Shown here piece after piece: positions 1 to 7,833 of a DNA stretch of 64,000 nucleotides (its first letter is position 1; every line of letters starts with the position of its first letter). Both the position numbers and the translations under genes were made by a program. Origin of the DNA: an uncultured Clostridia bacterium (GTDB lineage: Bacteria > Bacillota > Clostridia > Christensenellales > CAG-917); assembly GCA_947581925.1 (NCBI GenBank), contig CANPWB010000006.1, positions 1 through 64,000 of the forward strand. The letters run 5' to 3'. The notes under the pieces are model-generated. The model had not been told where the DNA came from. It did no database searches and worked only from the letters and a program-made list of their open reading frames with translations.

Positions 1-299
1 TCCATGAGCGGCAATGCCTCATAGAAGTTTCGGTGGAACATAAAGTGCTTCATCTGCCTGTTCAAGCCCTTCGGTGTGCGCCCGCTTTCCTGCGCCTCTT
101 TGTCCACGCAGAGGGGGTCTACAATGTTCCCCCAAAGATAGACAAGTTTCTTATCCGTGAGCGCGGGCGTAGCGTCCTCGAACGCATAGGCGCACATAGC
201 GTGTAGCAGTTTGCCGCGTTCTTCGTCCGTGAGCGTGTCCATAAGCTCTGCGTACAGGTCGTAGAACGTGAATTTTGTGAGTTGTGTTTTTCCTTCCAT
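1..299 (-). CDS. Truncated DUF6291-like protein (5' part only)
   Basis: The gene reads leftward off the window edge, so the ORF track missed it. The start is the ATG at 299, preceded on the minus strand by a strong AGGAGGT ribosome site. The translation begins MEGKTQLTKFTFYDLYAELM and continues with an E-E-R-G-K-L-L-H-A-M stretch and a W-G-N-I-V-D-P-L segment. That pattern resembles DUF6291 proteins, which are common in phage and plasmid replication regions of Firmicutes. The family call is from memory of the pattern. Its presence suggests the left edge is the end of an integrated element. No function can be given. Confidence 0.5.
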   Translation of the reverse strand, partial: MEGKTQLTKFTFYDLYAELMDTLTDEERGKLLHAMCAYAFEDATPALTDKKLVYLWGNIVDPLCVDKEAQESGRTPKGLNRQMKHFMFHRNFYEALPLM

Positions 300-540
300 A
301 TTACCTCCTAAAATTTGTAGTTTGTCGCTGTTTACCGACTGCGGCGGAAGTCATAAGTTCTGCATCGGTATCACCTCCTCGTTTGCTGATTGCTGATTGA
401 AGGTTAGAGAAATAGCCCTCTAATATCACAAGGACACTTTTCTCCCAAAGTTGACGGTCTGCGCAAAAACTTTCCCAGAAATTTTTCTCCTCGCGATATA
501 GATTTGAGTGCAACACTCTGAACGCACTTCATATCCGCGA

Positions 541-985
541 CCTAATACTCAAAATGTCCCTCACTTTGGTATGGCGGAATTTTTTGGCAGTTTGCAACAT
601 CGAATCGCAAAAATTTTTGTATTTTCCGCGCCGAGAGCGTTGCCGTTCAACACCCCTTCACTTAAAGGGGCGATTTTTTGGCAAAATCGTACCCCCTAAA
701 TTGAAAATTTTTCAAAAAATTTTTCTTTGTCGGATTTAAGTGCCACCGCGTCGTGCTTGCCGTCTTGCAATACCCCCTCACTTAAAGGGGCGATTTTCGG
801 GCAAAACCGAAGGGTCTGAACGCAAAATTCTTCAAAAATTTTTTTCTGCGCTCCCGCAATCTCCTCCGTCGAGAACCCCGCCGTTCAACACCCCTCCAAT
901 AAGAAGAGCGATTTTTTGGCAAAATCGTAGGGTCTAAAATAAAAAGATTTTTGAAGCTCTGCAAATCTGTGGCAAATCGACTGAA
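541..985. repeat. Tandem array of ~120-bp degenerate repeats
   Basis: About four units with a period of 118-120 bases. Each carries a block like CACTTAAAGGGGCGATTTT followed by TGGCAAAATCG and an A/T-rich TTCAAAAATTTTT block. The blocks begin near 558, 660, 780 and 897. The second and third copies are closest and lie exactly 120 bases apart; the first and last are degenerate. Each block contains a short inverted repeat (CGATTTTTTGGCAAAATCG) that could fold as a hairpin. Short ORFs across it are shadows. Together with the promoter at 1102 this is all that is seen in 517-1164. Confidence 0.7.
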
Positions 986-1101
986 ATGGAGAAAAGAAAA
1001 ATGAGGAATCCACAAATTTGTTGTGCACTATCGAGTTGCTCCAATGGAGAAAAAGCAAGCATTAAAATGACCCTTTGAAACGGTTACTTTGACATATTCT
1101 C

Positions 1102-1130
1102 TTGACAAACGCACAAAATGCGACTAATAT
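1102..1130 (+). promoter_or_regulatory. Sigma-70/A promoter of the DUF4143-type ATPase gene
   Basis: TTGACA at 1102-1107, a 17-base spacer and TAATAT at 1125-1130, about 35 bases before the start codon. Confidence 0.75.
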
Positions 1131-1164
1131 ATAGTCATACTATAGATTTGTCGCAGAGGTGGAT

Positions 1165-2421
1165 ATGTATATCAAGAGAAATATAGAGTCGGTGCTTAAA
1201 CAGAGAGCAAAGAACAGCAGGTGTATTCTCGTTACGGGCGCGAGGCAGGTGGGGAAATCCACGCTGCTTAAAGAGCTGTATCCCGAAGTGCGCTACGTCA
1301 CTTTTGACGACAAGCTGTTGCTGAGTACCGCCATCGAGGACCCAAAACTCTTCATCAAAAATCTGCCAAAGCCTTCCATCATAGACGAGGTGCAGTATGC
1401 TGCTGAGATTTTTCCGTACATCAAAATGGAGTGTGACAAGCCCGGCATGTACGAAAACTATTATCTGACGGGCTCACAGCAGATGCGGCTGATGTCCAAA
1501 GTGCAGGAGTCCTTGGCGGGCAGGATCTCGATTTTGGAGTTGCAGGGTCTTTCCATGCGCGAACTCAACGGGATAGACTTCAACAGGCACTTTGTCCCGA
1601 CGGAGGAGTACATCGCCGCAAGAGAGAAGTGCATCAAACCGTATACTAACCTTTGGCAGACGATACATCGCGGCATGTATCCCGAAATTAACGTCACGGA
1701 GAGGGATTGGCAAGACTTTTATTCGTCATATGTGCGGACGTATTTGGAGCGCGACATCAAAGAGGAAATCGAGATAAAGGATACGCTCGCCTTCACGAGA
1801 TTCCTTTCGGCGATTGCGGCGAGGACGGCGCAAATGCTCAACTATGCGTCGGTAGCGCAGGACGTAGGCGTTACGCAGGCGACCATCAAAAATTGGGTGT
1901 CCGTCTTGGAGCGCACGGGGATAATCTTCATCTTGCAGCCGTACTATTCAAGCCACTTGACGCGCGCGATCAAGACGCCGAAGCTCTATTTCAGGGACAC
2001 CGGGCTTGCCTGCTATCTGTCCAAATGGAACAGCGCTGAGGCTCTCGAACAGAGTGCGGTCGCAGGGAATATGTTTGAAACGTTCGTCATATCCGAGATA
2101 TTGAAGTCGTTCAGCAACGAGGGGAGCGACTACACCTTCAATGTGTTTTACTATCGCGGCAAGGACAAAAAACGCACGAAAGAGAACGGCGAGATCTTCG
2201 AGGCGGAGAGCGAAATAGACCTCATCATCGAGGAGAACGGCACACTCTATCCAATCGAAATCAAAAAGAGCGCCAACCCCAACAAATCTATGGCGTCCGC
2301 CTTTGACGTCTTGGACAAGGACGCCGCCAAAACCCGTGGCATGGGCGCCATCGTCTGCCTGTACGACTCCAAACTGTACCTCTCCGACGACCTCGTCGTT
2401 CTGCCAATTGAGTACGTGTAG
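1165..2421 (+). CDS. AAA_14/DUF4143-type ATPase
   Basis: A 418-residue cytoplasmic ATPase. The P-loop GARQVGKST is at about residues 25-33 and the Walker B region SIIDEVQ near 72. The sensor-like LTGSQQ follows, as in the AAA_14 family. The C-terminal part matches the DUF4143 pattern, with EIDLI...LYPIEIKKS near 353-372, a PD-(D/E)XK-like core. I use the ATG at 1165, which gives the usual MYIKRNIE start; the ORF track uses a GTG six bases upstream. These proteins are common in genomic islands and their function is not established. It lies immediately upstream of the restriction cassette but has its own promoter. Confidence 0.85.
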   Translation: MYIKRNIESVLKQRAKNSRCILVTGARQVGKSTLLKELYPEVRYVTFDDKLLLSTAIEDPKLFIKNLPKPSIIDEVQYAAEIFPYIKMECDKPGMYENYYLTGSQQMRLMSKVQESLAGRISILELQGLSMRELNGIDFNRHFVPTEEYIAAREKCIKPYTNLWQTIHRGMYPEINVTERDWQDFYSSYVRTYLERDIKEEIEIKDTLAFTRFLSAIAARTAQMLNYASVAQDVGVTQATIKNWVSVLERTGIIFILQPYYSSHLTRAIKTPKLYFRDTGLACYLSKWNSAEALEQSAVAGNMFETFVISEILKSFSNEGSDYTFNVFYYRGKDKKRTKENGEIFEAESEIDLIIEENGTLYPIEIKKSANPNKSMASAFDVLDKDAAKTRGMGAIVCLYDSKLYLSDDLVVLPIEYV

Positions 2422-2443
2422 ATTCTATGCTAATTTTTTAATG

Positions 2444-2472
2444 TTGACAGTCGTATTTAATTTTGTTATTAT
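2444..2472 (+). promoter_or_regulatory. Promoter of the six-gene restriction/defence operon
   Basis: TTGACA at 2444-2449, a 17-base spacer and TATTAT at 2467-2472, followed by the ribosome site AGGGGAGG and an ATG at 2506. No other strong promoter was seen inside the operon. Confidence 0.8.
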
Positions 2473-2505
2473 ATTTTTAATTATACAATTAGGGGAGGAT
2501 AAAAG

Positions 2506-3429
2506 ATGTCTGTCGAAATAGTGTCAAAAATGAAAAAAGGGTCTTTACCTGATATAAACGACGATCTTTTATTCTTAATAGATGTTGAGCGTTTTCTTGA
2601 TGCGCTTCCAGAAGAGCCGATTTTTGATTTGGTAGTTACTTCTCCTCCTTATAATATAGGCAAAGAGTACGAAAAGCAAGTTCCGCTAGAAGATTATTTA
2701 GTGTGGCAGGAAAGAATTATAAATAAAATTTATCCTCGTCTAAAAGATACGGGGAGTATATGTTGGCAGGTGGGAAATTATGTTGAAAACGGAAGCATAA
2801 CGCCTCTTGATATAGAAATCGCGCCTATATTTAAGAAATTGAATATGCATTTGCGAAATCGAATAATTTGGCATTTTGGACACGGACTTCATAACAAGAA
2901 TCGTTTCAGCGGCCGTTATGAGGTGGTACTGTGGTATACGAAAAGCGATAGCTATACATTTAACCTCGACGATGTAAGAATACCTGCAAAATATCCTGGT
3001 AAGCGTAGTTATCGGGGAGATAATAAAGGGAAACCTTCTGGAAATCCGAAAGGAAAGAATCCAGAAGATGTGTGGGATATTCCGAATGTAAAGGGGAATC
3101 ATGTTGAAAAAACGACTCACCCATGCCAATTCCCGGTAGGATTAATAGAACGTTTGATTCTCGCTTTAACAAATCCAAATGATTTAGTTTTTGATCCTTT
3201 TGCAGGAGTAGCCTCGTCAGGTGTAGCAGCTTTGCTCCACGATAGGCATTTTTGGGGATGTGAGATTGTAAAAGATTATATTAATATAGGTAAACTCAGG
3301 TTAGAACAAACGCTTGACAAAACGATTAAGTATCGTCCGTTTGATAAACCTATTTATGATCCAAGGACAAGTGCTTTGTCGAAAATACCCGATGAATGGA
3401 GGACATCTAATGAAGATTCAGATTTATGA
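2506..3429 (+). CDS. Beta-class site-specific DNA methyltransferase (BglII-type modification enzyme)
   Basis: A 307-residue SAM-dependent DNA methyltransferase. The catalytic motif IV, TSPPYNIG, lies at about residues 45-52 and precedes the SAM-binding motif FDPFAGVASSG near 230-240. That order defines the beta class. SPPY favours N4-cytosine methylation, the known activity of M.BglII, although N6-adenine is not excluded. It is the first gene of the operon, so protection would be made before the nuclease. Its end overlaps the start of the BglII-type endonuclease gene by 20 bases. Codon use is much more AT-rich than the flanking 14-60 kb, which suggests horizontal transfer. Confidence 0.92.
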   Translation: MSVEIVSKMKKGSLPDINDDLLFLIDVERFLDALPEEPIFDLVVTSPPYNIGKEYEKQVPLEDYLVWQERIINKIYPRLKDTGSICWQVGNYVENGSITPLDIEIAPIFKKLNMHLRNRIIWHFGHGLHNKNRFSGRYEVVLWYTKSDSYTFNLDDVRIPAKYPGKRSYRGDNKGKPSGNPKGKNPEDVWDIPNVKGNHVEKTTHPCQFPVGLIERLILALTNPNDLVFDPFAGVASSGVAALLHDRHFWGCEIVKDYINIGKLRLEQTLDKTIKYRPFDKPIYDPRTSALSKIPDEWRTSNEDSDL

Positions 3430-3877
3430 TCATAGGAGCGGGTTAAAGGTAGTGCCCGAATATATAGTTAAAAACATAGAGGCTATCATAGAAAATGTTC
3501 ATCCTACTATTAAAAAAAATTCGGTTGCTACCTTAAAAAAGTTGGTTAGAAATCAAATGAAAAAAGAAGGATGGGTAGGAGAATATCGCTTGGATGCATC
3601 CTCTCGCATTACTATCTCATCTTATTTAGATGAAGTAGGTTTGTGTTTTCAAACAGGTAATTGTGGCCGAATATATGCTGACTTGCTTAAATTGCAAACT
3701 TTATATGTTAAAGGCAAGATTAAAGCCGGCATAATTCTTATTCCACAAAACAAAACAGCTGTTGAGCTTGGCGGAAATGTTGCTAATTATGAACGGGTAG
3801 TCAGAGAACTTCCAATTTTCAGTCAAGTGCTTACTATCCCTCTTGTAATAATTGGATTTGATGGAACGGAGGATTGA
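3410..3877 (+). CDS. BglII-family type II restriction endonuclease
   Basis: A 155-residue protein that would cut unmodified DNA at the site protected by the upstream methyltransferase. The start is the ATG at 3410, with GGAGG seven bases upstream, not the longer ORF-track start. The stretch GLCFQTGNCGRIYADLLKLQ is the family's recognisable core: the Asp of ADLLKLQ and the following Leu-Gln fit the D...x-Q type active site of BglII rather than the usual E-x-K. BglII itself is about 223 residues, so this is a short version. A GATC-containing target is likely only by analogy. Confidence 0.82.
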   Translation: MKIQIYDHRSGLKVVPEYIVKNIEAIIENVHPTIKKNSVATLKKLVRNQMKKEGWVGEYRLDASSRITISSYLDEVGLCFQTGNCGRIYADLLKLQTLYVKGKIKAGIILIPQNKTAVELGGNVANYERVVRELPIFSQVLTIPLVIIGFDGTED

Positions 3878-3881
3878 AATT

Positions 3882-5159
3882 ATGAATGAACAAATTTATT
3901 GTTTTGGCTATCCAAATGAATTGAGAGAAATCAAGATATTCGAAGCGTTAAAAGATGATAGATTAGATAAACATTATATTAATTATCGTGGTAAATATAG
4001 ACCGATTCCAATCATAGAAGTACCAATTGAGCTTCCGGTTTATCGCATAGAAAATATTCGTACAAAAAGCCTTCAAAAAGAATGGCTGTCTCTTCATCCT
4101 GAAATTCCGAAGGATATTTTTATAGGGGATCCATATTCTATTGCAGCTCAAGAAACACAACATCAAATATTGAAAAAGTTAATTGATAAAGAAAATCTAT
4201 TTAAAACTTTCAAGAATGATGATAAGTTGCAACAGACGGAACCTTTAATATGTTCAAGCAATGGAACGGTTGTGAATGGGAATAGACGTCTTTGTGCTTG
4301 GAGAGAGCTTTATTATGGTGATAAATTTAAATATGCTCATTTCCAGTCAATAAGAATTGCTGTTTTACCCGACAATGATCCGCAAGGGATATATGATCTT
4401 GAAGTAGCTTTACAAATCAGTTCGGACATGAAGGCTGAATATGTTTGGCATGCTATTGCGGCTGATTATGTAGAAAAGTTTGAGGCTGGAGTGGACATCG
4501 GCGAGATAGCGCGAAGACAAAATAAAAAACCGGAAGATATTCGAATGTATATTGAGTGTTATCAATATGCCGCTCAATATTTAGAGACAATTGGGCAGCC
4601 TGACCAGTGGTCTATGGTGGACAAGCAGGAGTATGCTTTTAAACAGATAGTAATTGGGCGACAAAAAATTACCAATCCCGGCGATAAAGAACTCTTTCAG
4701 GAGATCGTTTATTCGTTGCTTCAGTCTCCTGTTTCAGGAGATAGGTTATATAAACAGATACCTAAAGTTGTTGCTAATTTAAGGGTTATTGCAGATCAGC
4801 TGAAAAAAAATTTAAATATCCAAGTTGACGAAAGTTCCGATGATGATCTTGATCTTTTGATGAGTGGAGACGAAACAACTAACGGGGAGGATAATGCTAA
4901 AATAGCAGCTGGAATTCGTTCCGTTAACGATCCATTATCAATTACAAAGATTGTGAATGATGTATTGGACAATGCAGACGAATTAGAAAAAGAGAAGAAG
5001 AAAAAAAGTTTCATTTTTGATCAAGTTTTTAAGGCAGCAACTTGTTTGACAAATGCTGTTTCTGCTTTGGATGATATTATGACCAAAGATGGGATTGCTA
5101 GACAGCTTGATAATATTGATGGCGCATGTTTAGTCCTCAAGGATTGGATAAAAAAATAG
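3882..5159 (+). CDS. ParB/Srx-fold protein
   Basis: A 425-residue protein. The start is the ATG at 3882, with GGAGG nine bases upstream. Residues about 121-143 read PLICSSNGTVVNGNRRLCAW; the NGNRR-x-x-A core is the arginine-rich nucleotide-binding box of ParB/sulfiredoxin-fold domains. A helical segment follows (near 200-240, with IARRQNKKPEDIRMYIE resembling the ParB helix-turn-helix). The C-terminal third is acidic (SSDDDLDLLMSGDE) and then helical. No ParA is present, so partition is unlikely. A role as DNA- or nucleotide-sensing adaptor for the SNF2 helicase is inference. One base separates it from the helicase gene. Confidence 0.75.
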   Translation: MNEQIYCFGYPNELREIKIFEALKDDRLDKHYINYRGKYRPIPIIEVPIELPVYRIENIRTKSLQKEWLSLHPEIPKDIFIGDPYSIAAQETQHQILKKLIDKENLFKTFKNDDKLQQTEPLICSSNGTVVNGNRRLCAWRELYYGDKFKYAHFQSIRIAVLPDNDPQGIYDLEVALQISSDMKAEYVWHAIAADYVEKFEAGVDIGEIARRQNKKPEDIRMYIECYQYAAQYLETIGQPDQWSMVDKQEYAFKQIVIGRQKITNPGDKELFQEIVYSLLQSPVSGDRLYKQIPKVVANLRVIADQLKKNLNIQVDESSDDDLDLLMSGDETTNGEDNAKIAAGIRSVNDPLSITKIVNDVLDNADELEKEKKKKSFIFDQVFKAATCLTNAVSALDDIMTKDGIARQLDNIDGACLVLKDWIKK

Positions 5160-5160
5160 A

Positions 5161-6972
5161 ATGGAAATTAAAATAGAATATCTTAATAAATTAGAAAAAG
5201 TCCGAATGCGAGGGGACGCTTCGGATAGCTTTGCGTGGGGAGAATTATATCGTTTTATTTGCGATTATTTGCCGATGCAAATAGTAGTTTATTCCAAACG
5301 AGATATTAGCTTTCCATGGAGACATTTTTTAGCAATAAAAACTTATGTAGGGCAATTTTTCTCCGCACACCGAGATCAATTTAAGATTGTTTTTGACGAA
5401 ACAGCAAAAGCAATGTTAAAAAATGCAAATGCAAGCTCCTATAATTCAGCTTTGGCTCTAGAACATCGCGATATAAATGCAATATCTGAAAAGCTTGTGA
5501 GTATCGGTTTTTTACGCAAATTGACAGATTGCCAAATAAACAATCTAATAAAAATATCACAGCTACCCGGTGCTGCTACATTTTCTGTGCCTGGTGCTGG
5601 TAAAACAACTGAAGCGTTGGCGTTTTTCTTTATTAATGCATCTGAGTTTGACAGGCTTTTAGTGGTGGCACCGAAAAATGCTTTTGGTGCGTGGGAAGAG
5701 CAAATGGATGCATGTATGGGTGTAAACGAATTTAAATTTGTTCGACTCCAAGGTGGCGAAAGTTCAATAAGTACAATATTACAATCTAAACCTAGGTTTA
5801 TGTTGATTACTTATGATCAATTACAACGGGTTAAAAAGGTGATCGCCGAGACTCTCGCGGAAGGCAATGTTTTTATGTTCCTTGATGAGAGCCATCGCAT
5901 AAAAGGAGGAAAATCTGTTAAAAGAGCGGATGCTATATTGGAGTTATCTCATCTCCCTAAACGTAAATTAATAATGAGCGGTACTCCCATGCCTCAGAGT
6001 AGTAAAGATCTAATTCCGCAATTTTCATACCTGTATCCTACAAAAGATGTAACAGAAACAAATGTTATTAATTTGATACAGCCAATATATGTACGCACTA
6101 CGAAAGCGCAACTAGGAATACCGGAGCTTACACATAAAGTAGTTACCGTACAAATGCCGCAGATACAACGAGAAATATATAAAACACTTAAATCTGAAGT
6201 ACGAAGACAACTAGTGCCATATCTATCTGATGCCTCAAGAACTGAGTTACGAAGAATAGGAAAATGTATAATAAAAGTAATGGAGTTTGTGTCAAATCCC
6301 GCACTTTTAGCTTATGACATCGGCTTTGTCTTTGATCGTCGCTTGGGTGAATTACTTCTTCAGTCAGATGGTCCTAAAATTGAATATGTCTGTCGCCGCG
6401 CTAGAGAACTTGCTTCACAAAATAAGAAAGTTATTATATGGTCGTCTTTTGTCAGCAATGTTGAACTTATCGCATTGAGATTACGTGATTTGGGCGCAGA
6501 ATATATCCATGGTGGAGTTGATGCTGGAGATGATACAGATAGCGATACCAGAGAGGGGAAAATTAAACGCTTTCATGATGATCCGACGTGTATGGTTTTA
6601 GTGGCTAATCCAGCCGCTTGTTCTGAAGGTATAAGTCTCCATAAAGTTTGTCAGTACGCTATATATTTAGACCGATCATTCAACGCTGCTCATTATATGC
6701 AATCTGAGGATAGAATACACAGATTAGGTCTTGCACCAGATTCGCATCCGTGTATAGAATTTGTAGAGTGTGAAAATAGTATAGATCAAGTTGTACGTGA
6801 AAGATTGGCTTTTAAAGTAAACACTATGGCGCGCGCTTTGAACGATCCATCCTTGACCGTATCTATCGATGAGGTTGCATTTGATGAGGAAGCCGATGAT
6901 GTGGATTGCTTAACATCAGCAGATGCTCAAGCAGTACTTGATTATTTTTTCAGTGGAGATAATGATGATTAG
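5161..6972 (+). CDS. SNF2-family DEAD-like helicase/translocase
   Basis: A 603-residue superfamily 2 ATPase. Residues 1-130 are a unique N-terminal domain. Walker A is VPGAGKTT (143-150), Walker B is LDESH (241-245) and motif III is MSGTPM (272-277). The C-terminal RecA-like domain carries VANPAACSEGISLH and motif VI, QSEDRIHRLG. An SNF2 ATPase without a fused nuclease normally moves along double-stranded DNA. Here it probably works with the nuclease-like proteins encoded around it. Translation is coupled to the ParB-like gene (one-base gap) and the end overlaps the DUF3883 gene. Confidence 0.9.
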   Translation: MEIKIEYLNKLEKVRMRGDASDSFAWGELYRFICDYLPMQIVVYSKRDISFPWRHFLAIKTYVGQFFSAHRDQFKIVFDETAKAMLKNANASSYNSALALEHRDINAISEKLVSIGFLRKLTDCQINNLIKISQLPGAATFSVPGAGKTTEALAFFFINASEFDRLLVVAPKNAFGAWEEQMDACMGVNEFKFVRLQGGESSISTILQSKPRFMLITYDQLQRVKKVIAETLAEGNVFMFLDESHRIKGGKSVKRADAILELSHLPKRKLIMSGTPMPQSSKDLIPQFSYLYPTKDVTETNVINLIQPIYVRTTKAQLGIPELTHKVVTVQMPQIQREIYKTLKSEVRRQLVPYLSDASRTELRRIGKCIIKVMEFVSNPALLAYDIGFVFDRRLGELLLQSDGPKIEYVCRRARELASQNKKVIIWSSFVSNVELIALRLRDLGAEYIHGGVDAGDDTDSDTREGKIKRFHDDPTCMVLVANPAACSEGISLHKVCQYAIYLDRSFNAAHYMQSEDRIHRLGLAPDSHPCIEFVECENSIDQVVRERLAFKVNTMARALNDPSLTVSIDEVAFDEEADDVDCLTSADAQAVLDYFFSGDNDD

Positions 6973-7822
6973 ACTTACCGCTAATGTTATTTCAGCTGCA
7001 ATAACATTATTTCTACATATAGAGAAACGGCATATTGCCTCGTTTGTGAATATGACTTATTTCAAGATAGATGAGATAGCCATGAACGAGGTATTTGAGT
7101 TTTCTGCTAATTGTGGATGGGTAAAAACTGAAGAAGATATTCCGATACTTACTGATAGAGGGAATCTCATTTTGCAATTATATAAAGAGGCAAAGCCATA
7201 TCGACCGCATATGATTCAAGATTATATCGTTCAGTGCGCCCCAATATGGAGTAGCAGAATTCCGTATGGAAGGCAAGAGGCGTCTTTGTTTATGTCTGAC
7301 GATGAAAGAGCATGCTTTATTGAAGCAGGTTTACTGAATGACGATGTAGATATTAATGTAATAAGATGGTGGGATGAGTTGGCAGAATGCATCCGAAATG
7401 ACAGGGTGAATGAGAATATTAAAACAGGAAGAAGGGGTGAACAGCTAACTATGCTGTATGAACAAAAGAGAACGTGTGTGAATCCGAAATGGATGTCTAT
7501 CGAAAGTAATTTGGTAGGGTATGATGTTCAATCAGTTGTAGATAAAGATGTTAAAATCCCGCTTTTGATCGAAGTAAAAGCATCAAGTGGGAGTATATAT
7601 GAGGCTTGGTTCCATATAACAGCTCAAGAATGGAGAGTCGCGACGACTAGCAAGTTTTATGTATTTCATATTTGGCTATTATCGCCCAATAACAACAAGC
7701 TTGCCACGATTACACCCGACGAAATTACTCCGCATATGCCAACAAATAATTCTGATGGATTGTGGGAAAATACCAAAATTCCATACGCGAGTTTTGAAAA
7801 CAAATTTATTAGTATAGATTGA
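6962..7822 (+). CDS. DUF3883 (NOV_C) PD-(D/E)XK nuclease-like protein
   Basis: About 286 residues. Two adjacent ATGs (6962, 6965) overlap the helicase stop and follow GGAG at 6955; the second has the better spacing. The C-terminal half has the DUF3883 signature: GRRGEQLTMLYE, then GYDVQSV, then LLIEVKASSG, then W....W. The Glu of GRRGE, the Asp of YDV and the E-x-K of EVKA form a plausible PD-(D/E)XK active site. The N-terminal part is helical and may bind partner proteins. DUF3883 domains recur in restriction and defence operons, often next to helicases. It would supply a second nuclease, or a DNA-recognition module. Confidence 0.8.
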   Translation: MMIRLTANVISAAITLFLHIEKRHIASFVNMTYFKIDEIAMNEVFEFSANCGWVKTEEDIPILTDRGNLILQLYKEAKPYRPHMIQDYIVQCAPIWSSRIPYGRQEASLFMSDDERACFIEAGLLNDDVDINVIRWWDELAECIRNDRVNENIKTGRRGEQLTMLYEQKRTCVNPKWMSIESNLVGYDVQSVVDKDVKIPLLIEVKASSGSIYEAWFHITAQEWRVATTSKFYVFHIWLLSPNNNKLATITPDEITPHMPTNNSDGLWENTKIPYASFENKFISID

Positions 7823-7833
7823 AGGTGCAAATT

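Noticed and set aside
301-516. 71-residue ORF upstream of the truncated left-edge gene
   Set aside because: It has no clear ribosome site or recognisable protein, and its end overlaps the ribosome site of the next gene. A tiny ATG after GAGGAGG inside it reads only four codons.
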